Source: Branchiostoma lanceolatum
Lineage: Eukaryota; Chordata; Leptocardii; Amphioxiformes; Branchiostomatidae
Direction: 5' to 3'
Assembly (NCBI RefSeq): GCF_035083965.1
Contig: NC_089740.1
Coordinates: 6,011,552 to 6,075,551 of the forward strand
Length of the DNA: 64,000 bases
Shown: in pieces, positions 49,050 to 62,699 of the stretch
How the letters are laid out: each line of letters begins with the position of its first letter
Numbering within the stretch: position 1 is the first letter of the stretch
The notes under the pieces: model-generated
Seen by the model: only the letters and a program-made list of their open reading frames with translations
The model's database searches: none
Told to the model about the DNA's origin: nothing
Translations under genes and position numbers: made by a program

Positions 49050-49400
49050 ATAAAATATGACCCACAAACTCTATATGCGTGATTTAAGTACCCAGGTGTA
49101 TAGATGATATCATCTGACCCATTGTAGGGCTACGCTAATGAAATTCTTTGACACAAATTTGTGACTTTGCACAATTAAAAATGATGTGGTATGCGGGAAT
49201 ACCTGTATAAAATCATAAGATCTCTATAGAATATATGGTAATATTTGTATAAGATATGCGAGCATACTTGAATAGAATATGGCTACAAACTCTACATGTG
49301 GGATTTAAGTTCCCATGTGTATTAGATGATATCAACTGACCCATTGTAGAGCCATGCTATGAAATTCTTTGACACAAATTTGTGACTTTGCACAAAATAC
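49050..49400 (+). repeat. Two-copy ~221-bp tandem duplication
   Basis: AAATTCTTTGACACAAATTT occurs at 49141 and 49362 with similar flanks. Between MNS1 and SMAD4. Confidence 0.8.
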
Positions 49401-49465
49401 AAAATCTGATGAGCTAGCCTCAACTTTAGTTAGATATATTTTGAGTTCGGCCTTACATTAGCTAG

Positions 49466-49645
49466 TACTCTCCAATCAGAGGAGTGGGTCCGGCTGTTTT
49501 GTTGCGTGTTTTTAGGCGTTTTGTCGGGCTTTCTACATTGTCATGTTTATAGCGACAAAAAAACATGATAAAGTAGAAAGCCCGAAAAAAAAACGCGCCT
49601 AAAACCGTAAAAAACAGCCGAACCCATTCCTTTGATCGGAGAGTA
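49466..49645. mobile_element. Palindromic MITE, TACTCTCC family, copy 2
   Basis: Ends TACTCTCC and GGAGAGTA with long imperfect arms around GTCGGGCTTTCTAC; same family as 3017. Confidence 0.85.
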
Positions 49646-49744
49646 CATGTGTATTACATTTGTTAGAAAACGATGTACTGTGTAGTTAAAGTTATAGCTA
49701 AAGTCCTCCCGCAACGTACAAGGATAGTGCATATATACAATGCA

Positions 49745-49930
49745 ACTTTGTGCAATCAATACAGCAGGGGGCTAGTCCGCTGGTAGTAGTGTGTGTTTGA
49801 CTCTCATACTCTTTTCCAAATAATGAGTGCTAAGCAGAAAGCAAGTCCTTGGTATGACTCTTTCGGGGATCGAAACTGACAGTCTACCGCATGCAAGGCA
49901 AACACTCTTCCGCCCACTAGGCCACTACAC
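49745..49930 (-). mobile_element. tRNA-derived SINE, minus strand
   Basis: Minus strand reads GTGGCCTAGTGGGCGGAAG (A box) and CAGTTTCGATCCCC (B box) in tRNA spacing. Confidence 0.6.
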
Positions 49931-50317
49931 CAAAATATGTCACAAACTTTCTTCTTTGTGCCACAATTACTGTTTAAAGGCAACCAAAGCAATTTTAGGG
50001 CCAAAAAATGGAAAGAAAAATTATTTTGCTAGTTTACTACATTTACTACATTGTAACACTGTTTAGCATACTCCGTAATAAGTTCATACTTTGAGCATCT
50101 TATTTAAAACCGCGCAAAAACTTGAACCTTAGTTTCGCGAGCCTACAAAACCCCCGGCGACGATTTTCAATGACTTCTCGCATCACAACGATGTCGTATT
50201 TGTGCGTCGCTATACAATGTGGTAGTGTTGCTTGAACTAATCATGTATAGAAATCACAAAATAAATTGACTTTCAAAATCCGATTTTTAGGCCCTAATAT
50301 TGCGTGGATTTCCTTTA

Positions 50318-51020
50318 AAATCATGCTTCAGTTTCAACTTTACTGGAGTGAACTTCGTACGACTTTTAGAGCAAGGTTTCTGTGTCATCAGTGAAAAGTC
50401 TACCATGCCCTCCAGCGACGTTCATTTTTATGACATGACAAACAGCACATATCCCCACATCCACCCAAATTTCTTCTTTCTGCCGCAAATTACAGTTAAA
50501 ATCGTTCTTCAGGTTTCGACTCTGTTGGAGTGAACTTCGTGCGACTTTTAGAGTTATAGTTCTGTGTCATCAGTCAAAGCTCTACCACGCCCTCCAGCGA
50601 CGTTCAATTCTATGACATGACAAACATTACATATCCCTAAAGCTAACGTTGCATCCCCCCCAGAATTTCTTCTTTCTGTCACAACTTACAGTTTCAAATC
50701 GTACTTCAGGTTTCGACTCTGTTGGAGTGAACTTCGTACGACTTTTAGAGCTAGGTTTCTGTGTCATCAGTCAAAAATCTACCATGCCCTCCAGAGACGA
50801 TCGTTTTTATGACATGACAAACAGGACATATCCCTACTTACCCCAAATTTCTTCTTTCTGTCGCAAATTACGTTTCAAATCGAACTTCAGGTTTCAGATT
50901 TGTTGGAATGAACTTCGTACGACTTTTAGAGCTAGGTTTCTGTGTCATCAGTCAAAACTCTACCATGCCCTCCAGCGACGTCGACGTTCATTTTTATGAC
51001 ATGACAAACATTACATATCC
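50318..51020. repeat. Four ~190-bp tandem units
   Basis: Each unit has GAACTTCGTRCGACTTTTAG, CTGTGTCATCAGT and CTATGACATGACAAAC; landmark spacing about 186, 193, 186. No gene recognised. Confidence 0.92.
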
Positions 51021-51227
51021 CTACTTCCCAGCGGGACAATATGACAAATTGTAGGGACGGCTTCATGTGCAATTTACTGCCGCGTAACAGAAACAAGTTA
51101 TGGTGGGAAAAATCCCGAGTCGTAAATCTTACTTTAGAGAGAAACTGACACAAATCATGGAAAAGTTTCATAACTTTATTTGTACAATCAGGGTGTATTC
51201 TTACTCTAGCCTTCCCACGATTTTACA

Positions 51228-51294
51228 ATTACCTCCTTCGTGAAAATGGAGGTACAGTTTTTATTCTGTTTGTGCGTGTGTGTGTGTATGTGTG

Positions 51295-51347
<53 letters not shown>

Positions 51348-51370
51348 ACGTAACCGTCTTCTGTGTGACT
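51228..51370 (-). repeat. Hairpin-ended repeat with (GCGT)n
   Basis: ACCTCCTTCGTGAAAATGGAGG followed by a GTGT/GCGT microsatellite; partial copy of the interspersed family. Confidence 0.6.
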
Positions 51371-51794
51371 TTTGGGCACTTGGATCTGGCATCGATATCC
51401 GACTTTGTCATTACGTTTTTACAATGAATTCAGGATAACGGGCTACTATATGTAGACTAAAAGAGACCCATTTGATACGCATATAAATAATGAATCAATG
51501 TATGGATGAATGAATGAGTGAAGACGCAGATATGTTTCATAATCTTGTCTAACTTATTAGAAATATATAGTATACCGGCAACGCTTAATTAATTAGAGAT
51601 GGTCAGCTACTTGGATAAAACAGCTTGCTCTTGAGGCCTCGCGGAAAATAGCATGCAGATCCTCGTGAACTCAATTGCGGTGAGAAAAAACAAGAGCTAT
51701 CTACCACTCAAAAATCATGATCATAGCATGTTCAGAACCTTGTAACAGTGGGGATCAACCTCCACTAACTGACCAGTCTATTAAACTGGTCCGG

Positions 51795-51850
51795 ACCTTT
51801 TAGCCTAGTGGTTAGCGCGTTGATTTCCCAAGCCGTGCGGATCGGGATTA
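51795..51850 (+). mobile_element. tRNA-like head fragment
   Basis: TTAGCCTAGTGGTTAGCGCG resembles an A box; no clear B box or SINE body follows. Confidence 0.35.
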
Positions 51851-51939
51851 GATATCTAAACCGGAAATTCCGCGGCCGCTGCAGTAGCATAGAAAGTTGT
51901 GGCAAAATCTCAATTTCGAGGCCTCACAAGGGGCTTGCC

Positions 51940-52165
<226 letters not shown>

Positions 52166-52249
52166 GATGACGATCTGGTGTGGCCCGGCACAGATGTTCT
52201 CAGGCGGTGATGTGACGTTGACAGATCCCCTACATGACGTAATCACGAG

Positions 52250-53630
52250 GACGCCGGTTTATTTTCCCACGGGAGCCCAGGGTGGCTTTTGTCTACATGT
52301 CACCACTAGGTCGTGATGTATGTATGTGTGGTCAGATATAAATAAATAAATCTATTGGAGATATAAGCGATCGAGACACCACCAAATGACAGATACTCAA
52401 GCAACTGGATAAAATTTGAAACAGACGTTTAAGACAGCATTCACTGCCTTTTGTCAGTGACTAAAGATTAAAGATCATTAAAAGCAAAGAACTTGAGAAC
52501 CAGGTTTTATACCAAAAACTGATTACCGGGATGTCTAACATTCATCAAGATAAAGATCAAGATTTATGAGATTTTAGAAAAAAAGATAAACAGCTCTTTA
52601 AAAGGGAAATAAACAAACATTAATAGACAAAAATGAAATTCAAGTTCGTTTTCAGTGCGCACAACCGTTGGAATATGTACCGAGAAGTCAACTTACTCTT
52701 TGGGTAAATTGCACTATGACCGTATACAGACTGAATTCAAAGATAATGAAATAAGATTCAGGCTAGGTTTTCATCCATATCCATTGCTTGGGTATATACC
52801 TATTCAAACCAAAATACTAAAGAAATCTGTCCAATGCACTGGAATATTATCAGTCAAACCATCAGCTAAGCCTGAGAAAAACACGTGACGTGAAATTCCC
52901 TTGTCACCGATCAGAATTTTACCATCAGGGTCGTGCGAATATAAACAATTTTGTCAAGAACCTACAGAAGACTGAAAATTTGTAAACTGTCTTTTGCATT
53001 TGGGCAGATATCAACGATCGAAATTTGTGTTACAATACGATTCGTTTAACGAATACCTTCCATAAGACTTATGTGCAGGGATGTCTTCCCTGGGTTTTCA
53101 GAGTGTGCAGTCGGGTTTTCCTTCCCTGTTGTTTGTATTTTAAAAGGCATACAGCTTATCTGTTTTCATTTCATATTTCACGAATTTTCCACAATTACAA
53201 ATACTGAGGGAACCCTCCATCATTTTGATCACTATAGCTCCAGGAAACTGCCATGATGGTCAAAATGATGGAGTGGAAGTATTAGGCACGTCCGGACGTC
53301 CTCTTGTGGGGGCTTACAGTGGTCTCACGGTCAGAAATCGTTCAATTTTTCAACGTCGGAGACTCATTGGACAGCATGAAAAACGACCCTTTCTTTATAC
53401 AGACAAGAATGTTGCTAATTCTGAATTTCGTGAAAGAACGTCTAGCTTGGGAACCGGAGAGTGAAAAGGAAATCCATTCGTCTTCAGTATTGGAAAGAGA
53501 GATAATCGAAATTCCGTGAGAACAGTCGATATTCTTTTCTTTACTTTCACGAAATTCTTCCCATCATAGATAACGTTACGTGTACCGTACAAAAAGTGAC
53601 AAATGAGCACTCTTGTAGTTTCTAGATCTC
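52250..53630. other. Intergenic, no gene recognised
   Basis: Contains a copy of the CAAGCAACTGGATAA repeat (52392) and a small hairpin at about 53214-53272. A frame at 53304-53519 starting MWGLTVVSRSEIVQFFN looks somewhat protein-like but I recognise no family and no splice partners. Confidence 0.35.
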
Positions 53631-53639
53631 CTCTCTAAA

Positions 53640-53666
53640 GTTCGAGAGAGACTGAGAGAGTGAGAG

Positions 53667-53711
<45 letters not shown>

Positions 53712-53735
53712 CAGCGAGAAGGAGAAAGAGAGAGA
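53640..53735. repeat. (GA)n microsatellite
   Basis: GA-rich tract with about 40 bp pure repeat. Confidence 0.95.
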
Positions 53736-54655
53736 TTTGGAAGGGAAATTAACGTCATAAAAAGCCAAGGATACGTGTTCCCTACGAAAAGTGGCCAATG
53801 AGTACTGTTGTAGTTTTATCCTTTCTCAAGTGAGGGATTTAAAGGGGGATTCAAAAAACAGACGTGCTTACGCAAGTATTTGAGTTATGAACACAAAAAG
53901 TTCTCTTTGCGTAAGATTGTGCAGCAAGAACCCCATGAACAAACAATAACACGCCGAAGGTCCTTTATTCACCTGTCCTACAGGTAAAACAACATTGTTC
54001 TTTCCAGGTGAGAAAACACCTTTCCTCTAAAACCAATCAGGGAGCAGGACACGGCCGCTCTGTGGTTATGAAAACGCGGGCTCTATCGAGCTCTCTGATT
54101 GGTTAATTGGCCTTGACCAACCATGTGCGCCTGCGCGAGGCAATGTTTTGCACTGTCGCGCCAGTGGAAGAAGTTGTGGGAAATTCGGGAGGTCCACTGT
54201 TTTTTACACCTCCAAAATCACATTTCTCAAAGTCTTAGCGACTCCATGTTTTCAGGAGTCGTTGCCAGTCAATGTAGCTACATGTGGACGAAGTATAAGC
54301 GCTAGGAACTTCTCTGATCTGGAGATTTTTGCCACCAAAGTTGGAGGATTTTCAGGCGGAGGCTGTCGGGGAAAGATAGGGTGCACCCCCTGTGGAAGAG
54401 CCGTGGGAGGGCGCGGGGAGTGAAGAGGGTCAACCTCGCGATTTCTGCCCTTAATAAAGGTAAAACATCTTCCTTAAGACGTCTATCCTTTATCTATATA
54501 TCCAAGATCTTCCTTATAAAATCTGAACATCGTTTGTAGCTTAAAAATGTCAACAAACGTGGCTGTGGTTTTCGGTATGTGATTTGTTTGGTTTTTGTGT
54601 TACGACCCGAACTTGAGTCATTGTTGTTTCCGTTCTTTTTAATTTTTTCCTGTAG

Positions 54656-55112
<457 letters not shown>

Positions 55113-55280
55113 TAAGACTAAATGTGCATTAGTGAAAGAGTATGGCGAGTACAACTGCTCAAACCTCAAAAAGTGTGTTTTTATAAAATAATAAATTATA
55201 TGTAAATCTATGAATATCCAAGCAGATGTAGGGTTAGTTTAAGTGTTTTACGCATGTGTGATCATGTGTTGGTAGCATTG

Positions 55281-55712
55281 GGCCGTTCCAAAAAATAAAT
55301 GAGGAGAGGGGGTTGACGACCTGGGACAGGATTTGGGATATAGGGGGTTGATGACAGCGGGACAGGATTTTCGGATTTAGGGGGTCTGACAGTTGGGCTG
55401 GGACAGGATCTAGGATATAGGGGGTTGGTGACAGGGTGGGACAGGATTTTGGCACTATAAGGGGGTCTGGCAGTTGGGTTGGGACAGGATTCTAGGATTT
55501 GGGGGGTTGGTGAACATGGCGGGACAGGATCTTCGGATTTAGGGGGTCTGACATTTGGGCTGGGACAGGATCTAGGATATAGGGGGTTGGTGACAGGACG
55601 GGACAGGATTTTGGCAAGGGGGTCTGGCAGTTGGGTTGGGATAGGATCTAGGATTTAGGGGGTTAGTGGCAGGATGGGACAGGATTCTGGCACTATACAG
55701 TAAGGGGGTCTG
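55281..55712 (+). repeat. G-rich minisatellite with GGGACAGGATTT units
   Basis: Alternating units of about 45-50 bp with GGGGGTTG, TGACAG and GGGACAGGAT, starting right after GGGCCGTTCCA and TTGACGAC. Confidence 0.92.
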
Positions 55713-56527
55713 ACAGGTAATAATAGAAAACAAATTTTTGCGGTAGTTTGGACTTCACTGCGGGGAGATCACGCGAAAGCGGGAACATGAAATCACTGCG
55801 AATATTTCACCCTGATGCAAATTTTTCTGTACTCCTCAATTAACCCTACAATGACTATCAGTTAACACTTTGCACACTTAGATGAAAAGGATATTATTTG
55901 TAATTTGTGGCATCTTGGAGAGATGGGTGGACAGAGGGAGGGGAAGTGATTATCACACAACCATAACAACAGATTAACAGGGCTGAGCCTCCAGGGGGTA
56001 CTGATCAATAGATAGCATGCATAGAGCAGCAGATTGATTCATGCAGTAGATATGGACAGAGGGTCAACTTTACTTTTACTTCGTGTATAGCTAGATCATA
56101 ACAAAATATCAACTACTTTAAAGATCACTAGTAGCTGTTCTGCCCATGGTGGTGAATGGATATGCTAATTTTGTAAGAGAAATGTGACCCTGTAATTTCC
56201 TGGTTAATGAATTAGATTAGGTGAAAACTTATAATGTTTTGGTCACTTGGAAATATCTTTTAATCAAGTTTTGGCCCAGTTTACAGGATGGATACGCCTC
56301 AATCTGATAAAATCAAATAGCTCAGAAGGGAAAACATGGTGCCAGCTCATGAAAAAGTGCATCCGCTATCTGCATGTGTTGACAAGCAGATTTTCCATGC
56401 GCAAGAATCAAACATATTTGGTCCATGTAGGGAAAGCTTTTGGTCTGCAACATATCAGGAAATTGTTGGTACGAGGTCATGTCATAAATTCATACACATG
56501 AAATTTGTACTTCAGTCCAGGGCTCAC

Positions 56528-57104
56528 TTAGGCTCTCTTTACATTATACTTTTGCCGTCAGCTTCGAAGCCGTCGCCCGTCAGCACAGCGGGAGTCCCCG
56601 TCAACTTCAAACTCCGTCTAAAGAGAATACGTCGGGCTCGCGTCAGCGGGAGTCAGGGTTTCGGCGATTAGCATAAAGCACGCGTTGATTAGCATACTGT
56701 AAGTCTACTTAGATCCCCGGTTTATATATAGAGAGAGAGATTCGCGGGATCCGCGGCGACTTTTGTACCGTGCATTCATTTCCCCGCGGATATATTTATC
56801 GTACTTGTGCCCCCCTCCCCATATTTACGAGTGATGAGCATGGAATATCTACACATAAACAAGGCTTTGCATTGTAGTTTAATACGGGCGGGGAGACGCC
56901 GTCTACCGTTGTACAATCATACAATTTTGTTTCTTGCTTTTGTTATGCTTACGCCCGATACTTTCTACAAGATGGCGAAATGCAAGCACCGCAGGTGTCT
57001 GTCAGATTTCCGGGCGGTGTGTCTAGAGACGTCGCGACAGCGGCCTCCCGACAGCGGGAAATTTCGCCGCTGACGCGAAAAACGTAATGTAAACTGCGCC
57101 TTAG
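56528..57104. mobile_element. Possible non-autonomous element with TTTACATTA ends
   Basis: Left TTAGGCTCTCTTTACATTA and right TAATGTAAACTGCGCCTTAG are imperfect inverted repeats; subterminal CGTCAGC motifs also mirror. Confidence 0.5.
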
Positions 57105-58094
57105 CAGGATCAGCAGGGAGCCATTCACACCCCTGTCCTGATTGGATAAAGACTCCCAGCTATGTAGTTTTAGGCCAATACAGAAAGTAGATTTTCCTAC
57201 TGTTTCTTTCATAGCAAGTTTGATCAACTCTATAGAATTGCTTACCGATATTCAGGGAGGGAGGTTACAACATTATTGCACCATACAAACAACTCTAAAA
57301 AACTGTTATCCTCCATCCAAAACAACACAGTGCGAAACCAACACATGGCCACACATGCCATGTGACATGGCTTTTGTACTTCTTATCAGCCTGACTGCCC
57401 AGTGGGGTGCCTGTTTACAGTTCACCAGTTTCTGTAAAAATCATCCTTACCAGAGAGAAAATAATCAAACTTTATTGATACCCTTCAAACTAGACTCTCT
57501 AGAATAAATCAAATTGTATTCTACCCTCTTGGAAAAAGATATGAGTGTTTCCAAAGAAGAAGAGCTTCATTACATCTGGCAGTCTAAAGTGTACCTAAGT
57601 GATTAGACCACCATGGGGGTCCTCCAGTGCACTGGGATGTTGTTGCCTATCTACTATTGAGGTGGTGTCCGGGAGTTTTTGTTTTGTTTTTGTACAGTTC
57701 ACAAACACCAAAAATAGACAAAACAAGAGTTCCACGACCTCATATCTCCATGAACAATTCTATTCATACAAATGACTTACACATTTGCATAATATATGCT
57801 TGGTCATAAACACCTTTATCTAACTTACACATGTTGCAATATTGACAGTCCTGTAATTTTCCGATCAGATGAATTATGGTGTTTTTGCGTAAATTATGCA
57901 AATTAGGAATTTATTTGCATAATTGGTATCTGTTGATGATCCACTTTCCATAAACTACATGCGATTCATGTATTTGAGTCTGATAATGGAAAACACTGCA
58001 AATATAGATTTTCCTCATTAGATATGCAAATTAAGTCCTAATTAGCATAATTTGCACTTTATTGTGTATATCTCTATCTAAGCTACCAGCATAC

Positions 58095-58500
58095 TAAATA
58101 TCATGGAAATCCGTTGTTCCTTTGTTCAGTTATTCTCCTTAGAAGATTTTCACAAAAACTCCCCTGCAGTTCCAGAGGAAGCTGCTAGGGGGCCCAAACC
58201 TACACCACTTCTTTATTACATCACAAGCTATCTGCCACCCAGAAATCAAGACCACAGCACGTCCAGGTCAAAAGATACAAAAATTGAAGTTCTGCTGCAG
58301 TACCAAGGTCACATACCAGGGGGCCAAAAATCGACCTTGAATTTCGGCTTCACAACACCTGCCCACATACCAAATATCATCGCAATCCATCAAGAGGTTC
58401 TTGAGTTATGCTGACTACAGTAGTCCGGAAACACAGACAAACAAACAGACACACAGACACACCCAAAACAATATCTCCATTTTTCATGGAGATAATAATG
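58095..58500 (+). repeat. Interspersed repeat with terminal hairpin, longest copy
   Basis: Shared body, AACAGACACACAGACACAC segment and ATCTCCATTTTTCATGGAGAT end. Confidence 0.65.
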
Positions 58501-58802
58501 AAGAAAATATGCTGAAAAGGGGTTGTACATTTCAATACCTGCCATTCATGATGCGATGCGATGCTTTTTGCAGACAATGAAACAGTCTTGACTCTTGTTT
58601 GTTTCCTTGGTTTCATAAGAAACACCACTGGCCAGACAGTGCCCAGGCACAGATGTGTATTGGACCCTGTTCTAGTCTCTAGATCAGGGCAACTTAGCTA
58701 GCTTTTTTTCTGAGAAAAGAAGAATTTAAATTTTTTAAATTAAATTTGATAATAAGTTTTATATAAGATAATATACGATTTTCCCAGATTAGGCAAAGGA
58801 CT

Positions 58803-58974
58803 TAGCCTCCGATGCAGACTCAACCCGGCTGTTTTCTTTTTCAAGTTATTGTTTTTATACTATTTTTTTTTTTCTTATTGCTGGCCGGCCAGCAATAAGA
58901 AGAAAAAAATATAATAGTATAAAAACAGTAACTTGAAAAAGAAAATAGCCGGGTTGAATCTGCATCGGAGGCTA
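58803..58974. mobile_element. Palindromic MITE with 9-bp target duplication
   Basis: Ends TAGCCTCCGATGCAGA and TCTGCATCGGAGGCTA. CAAAGGACT flanks it exactly (58794-58802, 58975-58983). Confidence 0.93.
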
Positions 58975-60169
58975 CAAAGGACTCCCAACTTGGGAGGCTT
59001 TTGCCTGATCTGGGAAAATCGTATACTAATTATTTTCTCAGAAGTCCCGAGTTCCATAACTGCAAATTCAAAAGAGGAAAGTCATTGCTATTGTTTGGCC
59101 ACACAAGCTTCACACTTGTACTGGTGTTATGAAGAAGTCTCATGGCATGAGTGTAAATGATTGTGCTTCTCTACTTGGGGGGCCAGCAGGAGTTGCTTCC
59201 ATATGTGTCACAAATCCTGGTGTGACCAAGGAGGTCCTTAGTGTGACCAGACCACAGCCTGAAACCTATCCATTTTAGCCATCCACCCTTGATTGAAAAA
59301 ACCCACCCTGATTTTTCAGCCACTTTTTTTGTGCAGCGTGAATACAAAAGTTTATTGCAAGTTCTTGCCCGTAGGCTAATTGCAAGTAACATGAAAGGAC
59401 GGACAGACAATATATAACAATACAGCATATTGTGACTTTTCTAGTCTAAATACTAACACTAAATTCTATCTTATTTGGGTTTGACTTCTTTTTCCGAGAC
59501 AGTGGAAGACGAATGATCCCACTTTATCAAGAATCCAGGACCCAGGGTCCTCCTCCTATACTCCAACCCTCATCCCAACATCATAAATGGATTATCCTCT
59601 GTAGGGGATCTCTACCCGCCTGGCTCCAAGAACAATGGAATGGGATCAGAGCAGATGACAGGAAATCATTTGCATATTAACTGACGTCTCAAGTTTTACA
59701 AATCTTGTATTTTTCTCACTAGTTTTTGAAGAAAACATTGTCAAAGAAAAATAACCCAGATACATCATACATCACATGTATAGGTGTAACAAAGCTCGTA
59801 ATCAATACAATACGCAACTTTCCGAAAACCATAACATTGTGTTTTCAACTGCCAAGCAACCCCTTCAAAGTTGGAATTGCATCTATATTTTCCGGTGAAG
59901 AGAATTAGCTTTGATAGCTGTGTGTCTTGAAATATGCCTTACATGTACTATATACATGTAATTGTGGTGTCTCGTTGGTAGTCTGACAGAAACCAGTATA
60001 GACTCCCTGGGGCTCTGTAGAACTATACATGTAATTTGTATACTGACAGCCAATGTCTGAGACATTCTACCAGTCAGAGCATGACAGAGTGTTGTCATTG
60101 CTTCATATTCTTGGTTAGTTACTACAAAGCTGACTTGTTTATGTGCAACTGTACATTGATAATTATTTT

Positions 60170-60763
60170 CTACATTTGAAATGTGTGCTGAAGTAATTTA
60201 ACTTCAACTGTCTTAGACAGGGAGCCCTCCACTGATGTGAACACCACGGCATTCAGAAGCAGACTCGAGGTCTGGGAGTTTATAAGCCTGGATGCCAGAC
60301 CCCCAAACTCTGAAATATCTATCGTGTGGGGTAGATATTTCAGAGTTTGGGGGTCTGGCATCCAGGCTAGGGAGTTTACGTTAGCTGAATTTATTGGGTG
60401 GTTTTCTAGTTCAGGGTTGGTCTTTAGAGGAGAGTAGTTTTCTTTTTGTCTGTTACATAACATGGACAAATTTGGATGGAATTTGGTGGCCTCTTGAAAC
60501 AGCGCCTTTCTTTCTTGATCGTAGAACGAAGGGGCAACTTGAAACAAAATGTGTTTTGTCTTCCACCATGCTTGACATGCAGTATTTACAAGTTCTTTCG
60601 TACACAGCAAGGAGGTATAACCTCCTTGATATAACCTCCTTGTACACAAGTAGCTTTTAGTATCGCCCCTCTCTATTTCAAGGGGGTGGGCACTAATTCT
60701 AATTCTAATTTTACTAATTGCTGAGCGTAAATCAAAATCATCTAGTTCTAGATGTTTTTCCAT
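60170..60763 (-). pseudogene. LINE ORF2 C-terminal fragment, decayed
   Basis: Minus-strand frames carry LRSAISKIRIRISAHPLEIE and, shifted, RTCKYCMSSMVEDKTHFVSS, the Cys-His end pattern of LINE reverse transcriptases (C-C-EDE-HF-C). Frame shifted and interrupted by the MITE at 60283. Confidence 0.65.
60283..60369. mobile_element. Short palindromic MITE with 9-bp target duplication
   Basis: Arms AGCCTGGATGCCAGACCC... fold perfectly over about 37 bp. GGGAGTTTA flanks both sides (60274-60282, 60370-60378). Inserted in the LINE remnant. Confidence 0.93.
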
Positions 60764-61581
60764 GGAATATGACGTTTTACATGCCTAATAAAACCTTAGC
60801 TTGCCTATATCCATACTCAGATTATGACAGAAAGTTTGGGTATACATATCGGTAATTCTGGACCTTATATACAAGTACACCAAGGTATGTATAAAGTTAA
60901 TAAACGTGCATTGAATGTACACCAGTTAATTCAAATTCCTTTATCCCTATTATGCTTGTGTCCTGGCACTATGAGCTGGACATGGTGATCAGTTTCTGAC
61001 TTTTTCATTATGAAAACTTCCAGTGTTCTTTCAGGGCACAAATAAATTCATGACTTGAATTTATGGATAGACATGCAATTCACACATTAGTACTTTGCAT
61101 ACTGTTCAAAGGCTAGGCAGACCTATTCATGCAAGCTTGTCAATAGCTTGAGTCTGCAGGCATCACTTCGCACCAAGGCTCAAAAATAATTATCCCACAT
61201 TATGCAAGTAAAGACAGTGAGTTGAGACTAGGGACTAAAGGCAGAGGCAAGCAGTTACCAAGGTTTTTTTTTAATAGAACCTACTTGGCATAACCAATTG
61301 GACCCCGCTCACACTAAAAAAAAATGGATCGGATTAAACATTAATCGCGATAGAATAAATCCGATCGTGATTGATTTTTGTGTTCACACTGCTTTTCGCC
61401 AAGTGGATTAAAGTTGATGCCGTGATTTGAGTCCGATGGTGTTTGTTTTCCCGCGCGATGCCGGAACCAGCCGAAATCCCCGGTGAATCAATCGTGTTTC
61501 GCGTTCACACTCAATTTTCGATAGGATTGAATTGGATGAATTCTCCCCAAACTACCTCCGGATCCGGCGGTGGATACAAAT

Positions 61582-61688
61582 TAGCCTGGGTGCCATCCTA
61601 ATTTCTACCGGGGCTCCTACACTCGCTACCCTCAAAAAATTTAGCGAGTGTAGGAGCCCCGGTAGAAATTAGGATGGCACCCAGGCTA
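61582..61688. mobile_element. Palindromic MITE, TAGCCTGG family, 9-bp target duplication
   Basis: Arms of about 47 bp from TAGCCTGGGTGCCATCC fold on themselves. GATACAAAT flanks both sides. Terminal sequence matches the copy at 60283. Confidence 0.93.
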
Positions 61689-62572
61689 GATACAAATAAT
61701 GCGATCCAGGAATGTGAACACAAGAAAATGTCCACTTATATGTATGGACTCCAAAGTAAAGCACAGAACTTGCTTAGGTGCACTTTAGACCTACAATGTT
61801 ATACAGCCGTTCGATCATCGTGGTAGGCGACGGTTTTCTTTAGACACACGGTCAGGAAATATCACGGGACCCCCGCGGCACAGAATTCCATCGATGTGCA
61901 CGTGTGACCCAAAGTGACCTCTTGCGCTCAAATTCAAAATGGCGGGGGAACCGCTTGTTTTCGTCAAAAGATGAAGCTTTTACTGACTTTGCAACAAATG
62001 CCCTGCAGATGAGACGTTGAGAACGGTGCTCAACAAAGAAAGAGATTGAGGCTGGTACAGAGACAGACGGGATTTAGCCCGAGTTCGTGGCCGCCGCCGG
62101 GGATGTCCCGGGGATCGAGGTATAGGGGCATACTAGAGAAGTAGCCACTGGTAGCAGGGCGTCGCGCCGGAATATAACCGGTTTCGGATGAGAAAAATAT
62201 GTTTCCATTGCTGACGCCATGCATATTTACAAAGAAAACGATAGAAACTTTCCTTCCCGGACAGGAAACAGCACGCTGTAGGCTTATTAGCATATCACCC
62301 ACTTTTCTTTTTTTTCGTACTTCCGTCGCCGGCGACGATTCTTCTTTAGACGAGAAAAACACAGCCACAGGCCCCCCGCTGAACATCGTGCGACTGGGTC
62401 CGAGGTGGTCGCACGACAATTCGAGGATTTCCCGTTTATTGCCGTCGCACGATTGTTTTGATCGTCTTTAGATGGCCAAAAAATACCGTCGCCGGCGACG
62501 TCGCCCACGATGATGATCGCACGACTGTAAAATGTCGTAGGTCTAAAGAGGCCCTTAGTTGTGTGGCAGAAC

Positions 62573-62693
62573 TAATCTCCAAGCAGATCTACACCGGGCG
62601 CGAAAATCGTATACTAGTATGCTAGCCAGAGAAGGTCCAGCATATACGATTTTCGCGCCCAGTATAGATCTGCTTGGAGATTATGGCAGAACC
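62573..62693. mobile_element. Palindromic MITE, TAATCTCC family, 9-bp target duplication
   Basis: Ends TAATCTCCAAGCAGATCTA and its complement; TGGCAGAAC flanks both sides (62564-62572, 62694-62702). Confidence 0.92.
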
Positions 62694-62699
62694 TTCAAC

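Noticed and set aside
53304-53519. 71-codon frame with a protein-like composition
   Set aside because: No family recognised and no neighbouring exons; kept only as a note in the intergenic entry.
56966-57003. ATGGCG start in AAGATGGCG context inside the SMAD4 intron
   Set aside because: The frame is short, lies inside a probable mobile element and has no donor in a sensible place.
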